Positions 8,192 through 16,856 of a stretch of 33,558 bases of DNA are shown piece after piece. Location of the stretch: assembly GCA_904393115.1 (NCBI GenBank), contig CAJFMX010000025.1:1-33558 (forward strand). The letters are read 5' to 3'. A program made the translations under genes and the position numbers. The stretch's first letter is position 1; each line of letters opens with the position of its first letter. Below the pieces are notes generated by a model. It was not told the DNA's origin and searched no databases. It saw only the letters and a list, made by a program, of their open reading frames with translations. Source of the stretch: an uncultured Clostridia bacterium. Its GTDB lineage: Bacteria; Bacillota; Clostridia; Christensenellales; UBA1750.

Positions 8192-10198
8192 GTGAAGATT
8201 GCGCTTGCCCGCCATGCGGGCTTCTGCTTTGGCGTCAGGCGCTCTGTCGACGCGGTGAACGCCCTGCTGAATCAAGGCTGTCGGCCGACCACCCTGGGCC
8301 CGGTCATCCACAACCCGACGGTCGTGGAGGCCATGCGGGCGCGGGGCGCAGTCGTTGCGGAGTCCCTGGAGCAGATCCAGGGGGACACGGTCGTCATCCG
8401 CTCCCACGGGGAGGCGGAGGCCGTGCACGAGGCGCTGCGCGCGCGCGGGCTCACGATCGTGGACACGACGTGTCCGTTCGTTGCGCGGATTCACCGGCGC
8501 GTCAAGGAGGCATCGCAGGCGGGCCTGCCCGTGGTCATCGTCGGCGAGGCGGGGCACGCGGAGGTCGAGGGAATCCTCGGCTGGGTGCAGGGCACGGCGC
8601 GCTACGTCGTCGGCTCCGAGGAGGAGGCGCGCGCCCTTCCCGAGATGGAGGCGGCCTGCATCGTGGCGCAGACCACGACGCCCAAGGGCCGCTACGACGC
8701 GATCTGCAAAATCCTACAGGGCCGGATAGGCCGCTGCGAGATCTTCGACAGCATCTGTCAGACCACCGTTCTTCGCCAGAGCGAGGCGCAGGACCTGGCC
8801 TCGCGCGTGGACGCGATGCTGGTCATCGGCGGTCGAAACAGTTCCAATACGCGAAAGCTCTTCGCGCTGTGCGAAGGTATCTGCCCTCGCACGTATTTCC
8901 TCGAGCGGGCCGAGGAGGTCGCGCTCCTGCCCCTGCGGACGCAGGATACCATCGGAATCACAGCCGGCGCTTCCACGCCGGATGAGATCATCAAGGAGGT
9001 TGTAACCAGAATGAGCGAACTTGACAAGACCATCACCCCCCAGACCGACGCCCCCGTTGAGGCACAGGAGAATCCGCAGGATTCGGAATTCGCTTCCGAG
9101 TTCGAGAAGACCCTCGTCTCCATCCGCCCCGGACAGACGGTTACCGGCACCATCGTGCAGGTGACGGACAACGAGGTGTGCGTCAACATCGGCTACAAGT
9201 CGGATGGGCTGATCCCCGTTGCCGAGCTGATTACCCAGGAGAACCACCGCGAAGCCTATCATGTTGGCGATGAGATCGAGGTCGAGGTTGTCAAGGTGAA
9301 CGACGGCGAAGGCAATGTTCTCCTCTCCGAGAAGAACATCGTCAGCCGCAAGAATTGGGACGCTCTGGTGGAAAAGTACGAGAACAACGAGTACGTCGAG
9401 GGCGTCGGCAAGAGCGTCGTCAAGGGCGGTCTGATCGCCGATGTCGACGGCATCCGCACCTTCGTCCCCGCCTCCCAGCTCTCCGAGCGCTACGTCGAGA
9501 AGATCGACCAGTTCGTCGGCAAGCCCCTCAAGCTCAAGATCATCGAGGTCGACAAGCAGAAGCGCCGCCTGGTGGCTTCCCGCAAGGCGGTCCTGGCGGA
9601 GGAGTCCGCCGCCCGCAAGGCTGCGGCCTGGGAGAACCTCGAGGTCGGCAAGACCGTGCACGGCATCGTTCGCCGCCTGACCGACTTTGGCGCCTTTGTG
9701 GACATCGGCGGCGTGGACGGCCTGATCCATATCACGGACCTGTCCTGGGGCCGCGTCAAGCACCCCTCTGAGGTCGTCAAGCCCGGCGACGAGGTGGACG
9801 TGCTCGTCCTGGCGCTCGACCGCGAGCGCGAGCGCATCTCGCTGGGTCTGAAGCAGACCAAGCCCAAGCCCTGGGAGACCGCGCAGGTCAACTACCCCGT
9901 CGGCTCCATCTGCGAGGGCAAGGTCGTGCGCATCGTGACCTTCGGCGCGTTTGTGGAGCTGGAGCCCGGCCTGGACGGCCTGGTCCACATCTCCCAGATC
10001 GCCCCGACCCGCATCAACAAGGTCGAGGACGTGCTGACCGTGGGCGACATCGTCCGCGTCCGCATCCTGGACGTCAACCCCGAGGCCAAGCGCATCTCCC
10101 TCTCCATCCGCGACGCCGCCGACTACGGCGACAGCACGGAGCTGCCCGAGGGCGACGACATGGGCCTGGGCGACCTGCCCTCCGACGAGGAGATCTAA
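8192..10198 (+). CDS. ispH: IspH (HMBPP reductase)-ribosomal protein S1 fusion
   Basis: A 668-residue two-part protein. Residues 1-~283 are IspH, the last enzyme of the MEP isoprenoid pathway, with the three Fe-S cysteines at C12 (HAGFCFGV), C94 (TTCPFV) and C189 ([10 protein letters not shown]), plus VIHNP, RSHGEAE and NSSNT substrate motifs. Residues ~310-645 hold four S1 RNA-binding domains beginning near 310, 395, 482 and 568; the third and fourth have the classic FGAFV core. Such fusions are known in Clostridia. I prefer the GTG at 8192 because it gives the standard [14 protein letters not shown] start with GGGAGG six bases upstream. A TTG at 8165 would add nine residues, but its AGGAGG is almost touching it. 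The gene probably heads its own unit after a ~90-base AT-rich leader. Confidence 0.95.
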   Translation: MKIALARHAGFCFGVRRSVDAVNALLNQGCRPTTLGPVIHNPTVVEAMRARGAVVAESLEQIQGDTVVIRSHGEAEAVHEALRARGLTIVDTTCPFVARIHRRVKEASQAGLPVVIVGEAGHAEVEGILGWVQGTARYVVGSEEEARALPEMEAACIVAQTTTPKGRYDAICKILQGRIGRCEIFDSICQTTVLRQSEAQDLASRVDAMLVIGGRNSSNTRKLFALCEGICPRTYFLERAEEVALLPLRTQDTIGITAGASTPDEIIKEVVTRMSELDKTITPQTDAPVEAQENPQDSEFASEFEKTLVSIRPGQTVTGTIVQVTDNEVCVNIGYKSDGLIPVAELITQENHREAYHVGDEIEVEVVKVNDGEGNVLLSEKNIVSRKNWDALVEKYENNEYVEGVGKSVVKGGLIADVDGIRTFVPASQLSERYVEKIDQFVGKPLKLKIIEVDKQKRRLVASRKAVLAEESAARKAAAWENLEVGKTVHGIVRRLTDFGAFVDIGGVDGLIHITDLSWGRVKHPSEVVKPGDEVDVLVLALDRERERISLGLKQTKPKPWETAQVNYPVGSICEGKVVRIVTFGAFVELEPGLDGLVHISQIAPTRINKVEDVLTVGDIVRVRILDVNPEAKRISLSIRDAADYGDSTELPEGDDMGLGDLPSDEEI

Positions 10199-10212
10199 TC
10201 CCTGAAACGAAC

Positions 10213-10251
10213 AATCCCTCCGCGCAGACCTCTTGCGCGGGGGGATTTTCT
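10213..10251 (+). terminator. Rho-independent terminator after ispH-rpsA
   Basis: The stem 10213-10225 (AATCCCTCCGCGC) pairs with 10235-10247 with one G-T pair. The loop is about nine bases and a TTTTC tail follows. It starts 15 bases after the stop codon. Confidence 0.85.
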
Positions 10252-10283
10252 TGTCCCGCGGGGAGAAAAGCCAGAAAAGGGGA

Positions 10284-10312
10284 TTTACAAGCCCCACCCA
10301 AATCTGTATGAT
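10284..10312 (+). promoter_or_regulatory. Sigma-A-like promoter of the SurA-like gene
   Basis: TTTACA (10284-10289), exactly 17 bases, then TATGAT (10307-10312). Placed about 77 bases before the ATG at 10390 and just downstream of the ispH-rpsA terminator. Confidence 0.7.
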
Positions 10313-10389
10313 GGAAGTATCCAGAGGATGGACGAACGCATCAATAGAAAACTGCAAAACGCGCGCAGTCACAGGAAAGGAGCGGGAAA

Positions 10390-11070
10390 ATGAAGAGGAG
10401 AGGATGGATCGCACTGGCCATAGGAGTCTTTGCGGTCGTCTGCTTGGGAGCGGTGGCGGTGATCCTCCCCAACCGCACATTCCAGCAGACTGGGGAGACG
10501 GCGGCAGGCACCGCGGACGGCGGCGTCTATGCAACCGTCAACGGCAGGCCCGTCTACCAGGGGCAGGTCGAGCGCGCCATGCAGACCGAACAGCTTATGT
10601 ACGAGTCATCGCTGCAGCTCATCGAGATCGGCGGGTACTTGACGGAGGAGGAGATGGCGGAATACGAGGCCGCCTACCCGCCGCCCACGCAGGAGGAGGT
10701 GGAACAGCGCCTGCTGCGCGAGGCGCTGCTTACGGGCCTGGCCGAGGAGCGGGGGCTCTCCGTGACGGAGGAAGAGGCGCGGGAATACGCGGACAACATC
10801 AACGAAACGCTGGAAGCGATGGAGGCCGAAGGGGATGCTTCCGCGCAATATATGCTCGACAGCCTGGAGGCCTATGCGGCCGGCATGGACATGACCTACG
10901 AGGAATACACGGAGGAGATCCTCGTGCCGACGTGGCGGGATGCGCTCCTGCGCGAAAAACTGTACGACCGGGTGATCGCAGAGGCGGCACAGAGTGCGGA
11001 CGCGCAGGAAGACATCTGGGAGGCGTTTGTCGCGCAGGCCATGGCCGAGGCGGAGATCGTCTATCCGTAG
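10390..11070 (+). CDS. Membrane-anchored SurA N-terminal-like protein without a PPIase domain
   Basis: Encodes 226 residues. An N-terminal basic stretch and hydrophobic segment (residues ~6-26, GWIALAIGVFAVVCLGAVAV) form a signal anchor. The external part begins YATVNGRPVYQGQVERAM, which matches the start of SurA/PrsA-type chaperone domains. An acidic, helix-rich region follows (EEEMAEYEAAYPPPTQEEVE, then LSVTEEEAREYADNI) and resembles the SurA N-terminal helical fold. No parvulin domain follows, so it is probably a chaperone-like protein without isomerase activity (inference). Ribosome site AGGAAAGGAG upstream. It sits between its own promoter and a terminator, hence monocistronic. Confidence 0.75.
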   Translation: MKRRGWIALAIGVFAVVCLGAVAVILPNRTFQQTGETAAGTADGGVYATVNGRPVYQGQVERAMQTEQLMYESSLQLIEIGGYLTEEEMAEYEAAYPPPTQEEVEQRLLREALLTGLAEERGLSVTEEEAREYADNINETLEAMEAEGDASAQYMLDSLEAYAAGMDMTYEEYTEEILVPTWRDALLREKLYDRVIAEAAQSADAQEDIWEAFVAQAMAEAEIVYP

Positions 11071-11077
11071 CAAGCGC

Positions 11078-11107
11078 AAAACATCCCCCGAAAGCGGGGG
11101 ATGTTTT
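11078..11107. terminator. Bidirectional terminator between convergent genes
   Basis: The stem 11078-11090 pairs with 11095-11107 around an AAAG loop. Each strand has A-rich bases before and T-rich bases after (AAAACATCCCCCG and its complement). The plus gene stops at 11070 and the minus gene stops at 11108, so it can serve both. Confidence 0.9.
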
Positions 11108-11608
11108 TTATGCTTCCGGCCCGGAGATGGGCAGGAAGGTGACGTCGTGGTGCGCCGCGGGCAGGAACTTCCCGAAGAAGTCCGCCGTGGACATCGTCAG
11201 CGAGGCCTCGTTCGTCAGCGGGTGAAAGGCCAGGGCGGGGAGCGGGCGCAGGTCCTCGTCGCAGAGCAGGCGCACGCCCGCGCTCTCCGGGAAGAGCAGC
11301 CCCAGGGGCGAGACCGCGCCCGGGTGCGTGTGCAGCAGGCGCGCGAGCGCGTCCGCATCCCCGAAGGACAGGCGCGACACGCCCAGGGTCTTGCTGACCT
11401 CCCGGGTCACAAAGGGCTTGTCCGCGCGCAGGAGAAGAAGGTAGAACTGCGTCTTTGCGCGGTTGCAGAGGAAGAGGTTCTTGCAGTGCGGCGCGGAGAG
11501 GCCCAGCGCGGCGCAGTCCTCCATGGTGTCCACGGGCGCATGGCGCACGAGGTCAAACGGGATGCCCAGGTCCCGCAAAAACGTGAAAACTTGCTCTTGA
11601 GGTTCCAT
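11108..11608 (-). CDS. YbaK/ProX-family aminoacyl-tRNA deacylase (prolyl-tRNA editing domain)
   Basis: Encodes 166 residues forming a single YbaK/aaRS-associated editing domain. Recognisable features are the opening LGIPFDLVRHAPVDTMEDCA, the central CKNLFLCN with LLLLRADKPF, and the GAVSPLGLLFP segment typical of this fold. This pattern and length match the free-standing ProX/PrdX type, which hydrolyses Ala (or Cys) wrongly attached to tRNA-Pro, rather than the shorter EbsC/YbaK proteins. The start at 11608 has AAAGGAG at proper spacing. It diverges from the acetamidase gene; both starts lie within about 70 bases. The exact amino acid edited is not visible from the sequence. Confidence 0.88.
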   Translation of the reverse strand: MEPQEQVFTFLRDLGIPFDLVRHAPVDTMEDCAALGLSAPHCKNLFLCNRAKTQFYLLLLRADKPFVTREVSKTLGVSRLSFGDADALARLLHTHPGAVSPLGLLFPESAGVRLLCDEDLRPLPALAFHPLTNEASLTMSTADFFGKFLPAAHHDVTFLPISGPEA

Positions 11609-11677
11609 ACAAACTCCTTTATACTTGTTTTGGTTCAGTGTATCACAGGCGTTCCCGCCTTTCAAGGAGAAATGACC

Positions 11678-12574
11678 ATGATCGAGATCGGAAGAGAAAA
11701 CCAGTTCTACGGCTTTGCCCACGAGGGCATGCAGGCCTGCTGCACCGCGCGCGACGGCGACGTCCTCCGCTTCCACACACAGGACTGCTACGGCGATTTG
11801 CTCACGCGCGAGGACATCCGCCGCGCGGACATCGGCGACCGCGCGCCCAAGTTCAACCCCACGACCGGCCCCGTCTACATCGAGGGCGCAAACCCCGGCG
11901 ACACGCTCGCCGTCGAGATCCTGGACATCGTGCCCGGCGCGCGCGGCGCCATGCGCCTGACGCCGGGCGTGGGCGGCCTGGCGGACGCCGTCGAGCGCGA
12001 GCACGTGCGCATCTTCCCCATCGGGGCGGACGGCACGATCGACTTTGACGGCCTGCGCCTCGCGCTCGAGCCCATGATCGGCGTCATCGGCGTCGCGCCG
12101 CGGGCGGGCGCCTACGACACGGACACGCCCCACCAGCACGGCGGCAACATGGACAACCGCTGCATCGGCAAGGGGTGCACGGTCTACTTCCCCGTGGGCG
12201 CGCAGGGCGCGTACTTCGGCCTGGGCGACGTCCACGGCCTCATGGGCGACGGCGAGGTCTGCATCTGCGGCCTGGAGATGGCCGCGACCGTGGACGTGCG
12301 CGTGCGCGTGATCCCGGGCCGGCAGGAGGGCTGCCCCATCTGGGAGAAGGACGGGCGCTGGGCGGCGATGTACTCCGCGGAGACGCTGGACGAGGCCGCG
12401 CGCGGCGCGCGCTATGCGCTGCTGAACTTCCTCGCCCCGCGCGTCGCGCTGCCCAAGGAGGAGCTGATCCTGCTGCTGTCCCTGATTGGGGACCTTTCGG
12501 TCTGCCAGGTGGTGGACCCGCTGCAGACGGTGCGCTTCTCGCTGCGCAGGCCCATCGGAGAGGTCCGCTTCTAA
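11678..12574 (+). CDS. Acetamidase/formamidase family protein
   Basis: Encodes 298 residues, the usual length for the single-domain bacterial members. Typical segments are FNPTTGPVYIEGANPGDTLA, the PHQHGGNMDNR motif with clustered His, Asn and Asp (metal or active site region), and YFPVGAQGAYFGLGDVHGLM, followed by GDGEVCICGLE. The family hydrolyses short amides such as formamide or acetamide to ammonia and the acid. I place the start at the second of two ATGs (11678) because AAGGAGA (11664-11670) is too close to the first ATG (11672). The gene is single, ending at a strong terminator; no amide transporter is next to it, so the natural substrate is open. Confidence 0.9.
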   Translation: MIEIGRENQFYGFAHEGMQACCTARDGDVLRFHTQDCYGDLLTREDIRRADIGDRAPKFNPTTGPVYIEGANPGDTLAVEILDIVPGARGAMRLTPGVGGLADAVEREHVRIFPIGADGTIDFDGLRLALEPMIGVIGVAPRAGAYDTDTPHQHGGNMDNRCIGKGCTVYFPVGAQGAYFGLGDVHGLMGDGEVCICGLEMAATVDVRVRVIPGRQEGCPIWEKDGRWAAMYSAETLDEAARGARYALLNFLAPRVALPKEELILLLSLIGDLSVCQVVDPLQTVRFSLRRPIGEVRF

Positions 12575-12596
12575 GGCAGCCCCCATCCCAAATCGC

Positions 12597-12635
12597 AAAG
12601 AGCAGGCGCGCCCTGGCGGCGCGCCTGCTCTTTCC
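12597..12635 (+). terminator. Terminator after the acetamidase gene
   Basis: A 16-bp perfect stem (12597-12612 with 12618-12633, starting AAAGAGCAGGCGCGCC), a five-base CTGGC loop, and a short T-rich tail. Because the stem opens with A residues and closes with TTT, it could also act on the minus strand. Confidence 0.85.
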
Positions 12636-12681
12636 TCTGCCGTTTCCCCCGAGCGGACTTGCCGGGGGCCGGCGCGGGGGC

Positions 12682-13986
12682 TCAGTACAACAGCTCGGCA
12701 ATGGGCCGGCCATCCGCCTGGGGGAGGGAGAGCCCCATGGCGGATGCCAGGGTGGGGGCCTCATCCACGATGCGGCCCTCGGGCAGCACCACGCCGGGGC
12801 GGAAATCCGGTCCCATGCAGAGGAAGGGGGGCTGGGGGCCCTTTTCCGGCAGATGGCCGTGGCTGGAGTGGCCGCAGCGGTAGTCTGTGACCGCAAAGGG
12901 CCGGGCGAAGGGCGCGCGCCAATCCTCGCCAAAGGCGGAGAAGCCGTCTCCCTCCAGAACGAAGGAGAACCCGCCGGCGAGCTGGTACTGCTCCTTGGCC
13001 TCGGCGGCGGTGAACACCCGGCTGATGCCGTATATGCCCTCGCCGGCCAGGCGATGCAGCAGCCGGGAGACGCGCTCCCGCAGCGGGGCGTCGGCAGGGT
13101 CCCGCAGGAACACGTGGGCGGAAAGCCCGGCGGACTGGACATAGGCGTCCCAGTCCAGAAGGTTTCCCTGCCCGTCCAGGCGGAGCAGCCCCTCCCGGGC
13201 CAGAAGGACATTGGGGCAGACCGTCCGCTGGATCTCCAGATGGCCGTGGTCGGAGAGCACCACGAAATTGCAGCTGTCGGAAATGCCGGCCTGCCGGGCC
13301 GCGTCCATCAGCTGGCCCAGGTAGCGGTCCGTGAGCGCCAGGGCTTCCGTCACCCGCCGGTTGAACAGGCCGTTCTCGTGGCGGGCGCTGTCCACATGGC
13401 CCGGGTGGGTGAACAGCAGGTGGGGCCGGTAGCGCCGGAGGATCTCCGCGGCGCAGTCGATCTCAAAGCTGTCGTAGGCCGGGTGCCGGGGCGCGGCGGG
13501 GTCCTGCAGGCGCAGCAGGGGGCGGAGGACCTCCTCCAGGAGCTGCGGGGAGCTGCCCTGGCGCTGATAGGGCAGGGCCGGGTCCTCCCAAGGGCCGTCC
13601 TCCAGGATTTCCGGCACCAGGTAGTCGATCACCCCGCCCGCCCGGCTGGTCACCGGCCAGCGGCAGGCGCAGCTGCGCAGGCCGGCGGCCTTGGCGGCGT
13701 GAAAAATGGTCTCGACCTGGATGTCCGCCAGGTCGTTGTACCAGGGGGCGTCGGGATTTCCGGGTTCCGGCCGCACGTTGTTGCAGATGCCGGTGTGCTC
13801 GGGGAAACAACCGGTGAGGAGGGTGGCGTGGACGGGGTGGGTCAGGCTGGGGTAGATGCTGCGCACCCGCTCGATCCGCGAGCCCTCCTGCAGCAGCTGG
13901 CGGAAATGGGGCAGGGTGCCCAGATATTCCAGGTCCTCAAAGACCATGGCGTCAACGGACATGACGATCAGGTGTTTTTCTTTCAT
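12682..13986 (-). CDS. Type I phosphodiesterase/nucleotide pyrophosphatase (alkaline phosphatase superfamily)
   Basis: Encodes 434 residues. The metal sites of the PF01663 superfamily can be followed: the first Asp in VMSVDAMV (residue ~10); the nucleophile Thr in YPSLTHPVHATLLTG; HPGHVDSARHENG; VLSDHGH; and the last His in YRCGHSSHGHLP. By family knowledge such enzymes cleave phosphodiester or pyrophosphate bonds using two Zn ions. No signal peptide is seen, so it is likely cytoplasmic. Start 13986 is chosen for its AGGAGG about nine bases upstream; an upstream extension to 14088 would have no ribosome site and low-complexity sequence. It follows the GH116 gene on the same strand, suggesting one transcript. 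Arg codon use leans to CGG, while neighbours favour CGC. Confidence 0.88.
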   Translation of the reverse strand: MKEKHLIVMSVDAMVFEDLEYLGTLPHFRQLLQEGSRIERVRSIYPSLTHPVHATLLTGCFPEHTGICNNVRPEPGNPDAPWYNDLADIQVETIFHAAKAAGLRSCACRWPVTSRAGGVIDYLVPEILEDGPWEDPALPYQRQGSSPQLLEEVLRPLLRLQDPAAPRHPAYDSFEIDCAAEILRRYRPHLLFTHPGHVDSARHENGLFNRRVTEALALTDRYLGQLMDAARQAGISDSCNFVVLSDHGHLEIQRTVCPNVLLAREGLLRLDGQGNLLDWDAYVQSAGLSAHVFLRDPADAPLRERVSRLLHRLAGEGIYGISRVFTAAEAKEQYQLAGGFSFVLEGDGFSAFGEDWRAPFARPFAVTDYRCGHSSHGHLPEKGPQPPFLCMGPDFRPGVVLPEGRIVDEAPTLASAMGLSLPQADGRPIAELLY

Positions 13987-14069
13987 GGGGGAATCCTCCT
14001 TTGCGCTTCGGCCTCCCGGCAGGAGGCGTTTTTTCGCGCTGCTGCAAAAACATCCGGCCGGAATGCGAA

Positions 14070-14097
14070 GGGCGCCCCGAAGCGGCACGGGGCGCCC
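14070..14097 (-). terminator. Hairpin between the GH116 gene and the phosphodiesterase gene
   Basis: GGGCGCCCCG (14070-14079) pairs perfectly with 14088-14097 around an eight-base loop, just after the GH116 stop on the minus strand. The following sequence (TTCGCATT) is only mildly T-rich, so it may be a partial terminator or an mRNA-stabilising hairpin. A second hairpin (14011-14016 with 14022-14027), with a T-run on the plus strand, lies in the same 117-base gap. Confidence 0.5.
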
Positions 14098-14103
14098 GAA
14101 AGA

Positions 14104-16585
14104 TCACAGCCTGCGGATCTGCTGCACGTCGATGCTGCCGTGCAGCACCTCCAGGAAGGGCTCTCCATCCCGAATCCCGGCCAGGCCGTAGCCGGTATCC
14201 GTGGCCAGGAAGGAGGAGAAGTCGCCGTCGATCTTGGGGGAGAGGTACAGGGTCTTCTCAAACGCATCGTAGCGGATGCCGGTCAGGGCCTCCAGCAGGG
14301 CGTAGGAGGCCAGGGCCCGGGCATACCAGTGGCCGCACTCGTACTCGTCAAAGGGATTGCGCACCCGGCCCGTGTACCGGCTCCGACATTTCCGGACGAT
14401 GTCCAGGCCCATTTCCACCTCGCCCATGGCGATCAGATGGGAGGCCACCTGGTATTCGATCCCCGTCCACACCTCGTCGCTGTAGACGAAGGGGAGCGCG
14501 GGCTTGCCCCCGTGGGGCCAGGTGCACAGCAGCAGGCCGGCCTCGTCGCCCAGGGCGTAGCCGGGCCGCTGGGGGTTGGCGTGCTCCAGCAGGCTTTCCC
14601 GCAGGTTGTAGCGGTAGACGCTGCGCAGGTGGCTCCTGATCTTCCCGCTGTCGCCCACGTCCCCCCAGGCCGGACATCCTGGCCAGCCAGAAGCCCAGCA
14701 CGCCGTCGGAAAGGCAGCCCGTGCCGTACTGGTACTTCGGCCCGTATTTCTGCATCAGCTCCGCGGCCTCCGGAGAGATCTTGTCGTTGAGCGCGGCCTG
14801 GTTGGGCTCGGGGAGCTTGGCCTCCAGATCCTGCCACTCCACCTGCTGGAAGAAGTATTCGCCGGAATAGAGCTTCTCCTCCAAATAGGCCAGGCCCTTC
14901 TGCAGAAGCTCCCGGTACAGGGAGCCATCCTCCCCCAGCACGGCGCAGAGCTCCGTCATGGCCTTCAGGGCGCCCAGGTAGAAGGAGCTGCACATGCCGT
15001 CTGCGCCCCAGAACTCGATGTCGTACGTGTTGTGGTGGGGCTCCTTCAGGACGCCCTCGCGCTTTTTGTCCCACTGCTGGATGCAGAAGTCCATGGAGGC
15101 CTTGACCTGGCCCCAAAGGCCGCGCAGCCACTGGACATCGCCGCAGATCCGGAAATCCCGGTAGACCTTCATGATGCCGCCCAGCTGGCCGTCTGCCGCG
15201 GCGTGGAAGCGGTGGGTGGTCTGGCCGATGGGCAGGGCGGAGCGGAAGTTCTGGTGCCCGTTCTCCGCCTGGGAGTCGAAGAATTCCGTTTGCCGCAGCC
15301 CGCGCTCCAGGGCGGGGAAGAGGTGGCAGATGGCCTGGGCGTAGTTCCACACATGGGTGCAGCTTCCGTGGCAGCTGCCCCAGGCGTCATCGCAGCCCTC
15401 CCAGCACCACAGCCGGCCGTCCCGCTGCCGCAGGATCGTGGGGGATTTCAAAATGGAGAGGTTGGCGCTCACCGCCTCCAGGACCTCCGGCGGCAGCGTG
15501 GAGGAAAAGAAGGCCTGGGAGAACTTCCGGGAGGCCTCCAGGAGGCGCGCCCGGTTCTGGACCAGATACGCGCACAGCTCCTCAATGGAGGCGAATCTTC
15601 CCGCGTACCAGGGGGAATAGCGCTCCTTTTTCCACAGCGGGACCTCCTCTTCGGCCCCTTCGTCCTCCGCCCTGGCGATCCGCAGACTGGATTCCGGCAC
15701 GTACCAGCAGCAGATCACGGGGATGGTCTTCTCCTCCCCGGGCATCAGGGAGAACTCCAGGGAGAGGCAGCCGCCGGGGTTGGGGAAGTCCTTCTGCTGT
15801 TCCCGCTGCTTTTCCTCGGATTTCCCGGCCTGGATATCGTTCCACAGCATGGTCAGGGAGTCGAACCACCCGCCCCGGAAGAGGGCGGTGTTCACCCGGG
15901 CGGCGCTGTCGTCGATCAGGGCGCAGTAGTCGCTCTTCTCCCAGGGGGCCTCCTGCGTGCCGCTCTGGCGCAGAAGGAAGCCGGTCTTGTATTTGGATAC
16001 GGAGGGCTGCCCACAGCCCGTATCCAGAAAGTTCATGGCGGCGTAGTAGAACACCGCGTCCTGCCGGCTGGCGGTATCGTTGCGGAAGCTGTATTCCAGG
16101 AAGGCCGCCGGGTAGCTGGAATCGTCCGCCTCCGGGGGCGTAAAGGGGCTCCACGCCCGCAGCCTTACCTGCAGGGGGAAGCGGCTGTCGGCAAAGTCCA
16201 CCTGCGCGAAGGGGAACGCGGCGGAAAACGCCGCCTCCCGGAAGCGGGGCAGGCCGTAGGTCGTGCCGTACAGGCCCGTCCCCTTGGAGGGAGCGGGCTT
16301 CGGGGGGTTCCGTTTCAGGTCGCCCCGGGCCCCGCCGAAGATTTTGTACTTGGGCACCTGGCCCTCGATGACGCGGCTGACGGGGGTCTCGCCCTTTACG
16401 GTCACCGCGGCGAACAGCGGCGGCTCCAGGTTGAGATCCGGCTCATTCTTGAGGGAGAAGGCCGAGAAAGCGCCCGTGCCCTCCACGCAGAAGGACCCTG
16501 CGCCGAGGCCGCCCAAGGGAAATCCGACGTAGTTCAGTTCGTCTCCTGTGTAGGTCTTTTTCATGTTCTGCACCATCCCATGCAT
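14104..16585 (-). pseudogene. GH116-family glucosidase (non-lysosomal glucosylceramidase-like), frameshifted
   Basis: On the minus strand, residues 1-~640 read without interruption to ARMSGLG. After that the frame becomes low-complexity, and the rest of the enzyme (GDSGKIRSHLRSVYRYNLRE onward) continues in another frame to 14104. Removing one base from the six-C run at 14661-14666 restores one frame of about 820-826 residues, the size of bacterial GH116 enzymes. Family marks are LNYVGFPLGGLGAGSF at the N-terminus, GSCTHVWNYAQAICHLFPAL, and HHNTYDIEFWGADGMC, whose Asp is the likely acid/base. The Glu in WCWEGCDD is a candidate nucleophile (inference). No signal peptide is evident. Starts at 16585, 16576 or 16564 are possible; the family pattern fits 16564. 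Either a sequencing error, a true pseudogene or a slippage-switched gene. Confidence 0.85.
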
Positions 16586-16629
16586 TGTCTGAAATTATTT
16601 CTATGGGCAAAAGCCAATGCGATAGGAAA

Positions 16630-16658
16630 AGTATAGCAGGAAGCACAGGGACTTGCAA
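16630..16658 (-). promoter_or_regulatory. Promoter of the GH116-phosphodiesterase unit
   Basis: On the minus strand: TTGCAA (16658-16653), 17-base spacer, TATACT (16635-16630), about 45 bases before the first ATG. It is the only promoter-like site I see for the two minus-strand genes. Confidence 0.7.
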
Positions 16659-16786
16659 GGGCGGGCGCCCGCAGAGAATGGATGAAAAAATCGGCCTCCC
16701 GCCCCGGCGGTTTTGCCGGGGGCGCGCAAAGCCCCACTTTTCACAACTTTGTTACAGGAATGGCGGACGCCAGGCCCAAGCCGCGG

Positions 16787-16816
16787 TTGCGTACAGGCGC
16801 GCTCCCGTGCTATGAT
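16787..16816 (+). promoter_or_regulatory. Extended -10 promoter of the lipoprotein-pfkB-hom region
   Basis: TTGCGT (16787-16792), an 18-base spacer and TATGAT (16811-16816), with TGC immediately before the -10. It is 41 bases before the ATG at 16857 and back to back with the minus-strand promoter at 16630. Two GC-rich palindromes, the second around 16700-16724, lie between the two promoters. Confidence 0.65.
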
Positions 16817-16856
16817 TAGGGGGAGGGAATTGTTCCCCCGGATGGAGGTGTACGGC

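Noticed and set aside
11618..11646. TATAAA on the minus strand as -10 for the ProX-type deacylase gene
   Set aside because: It overlaps the AAAGGAG ribosome site, so transcription would start past it; no usable promoter could be placed there with confidence.
14011..14034. Plus-strand rho-independent terminator (GCCTCC stem with T-run) inside the minus-strand operon
   Set aside because: No plus-strand transcript is expected here and the stem is only six base pairs; kept as a note in the neighbouring hairpin entry.
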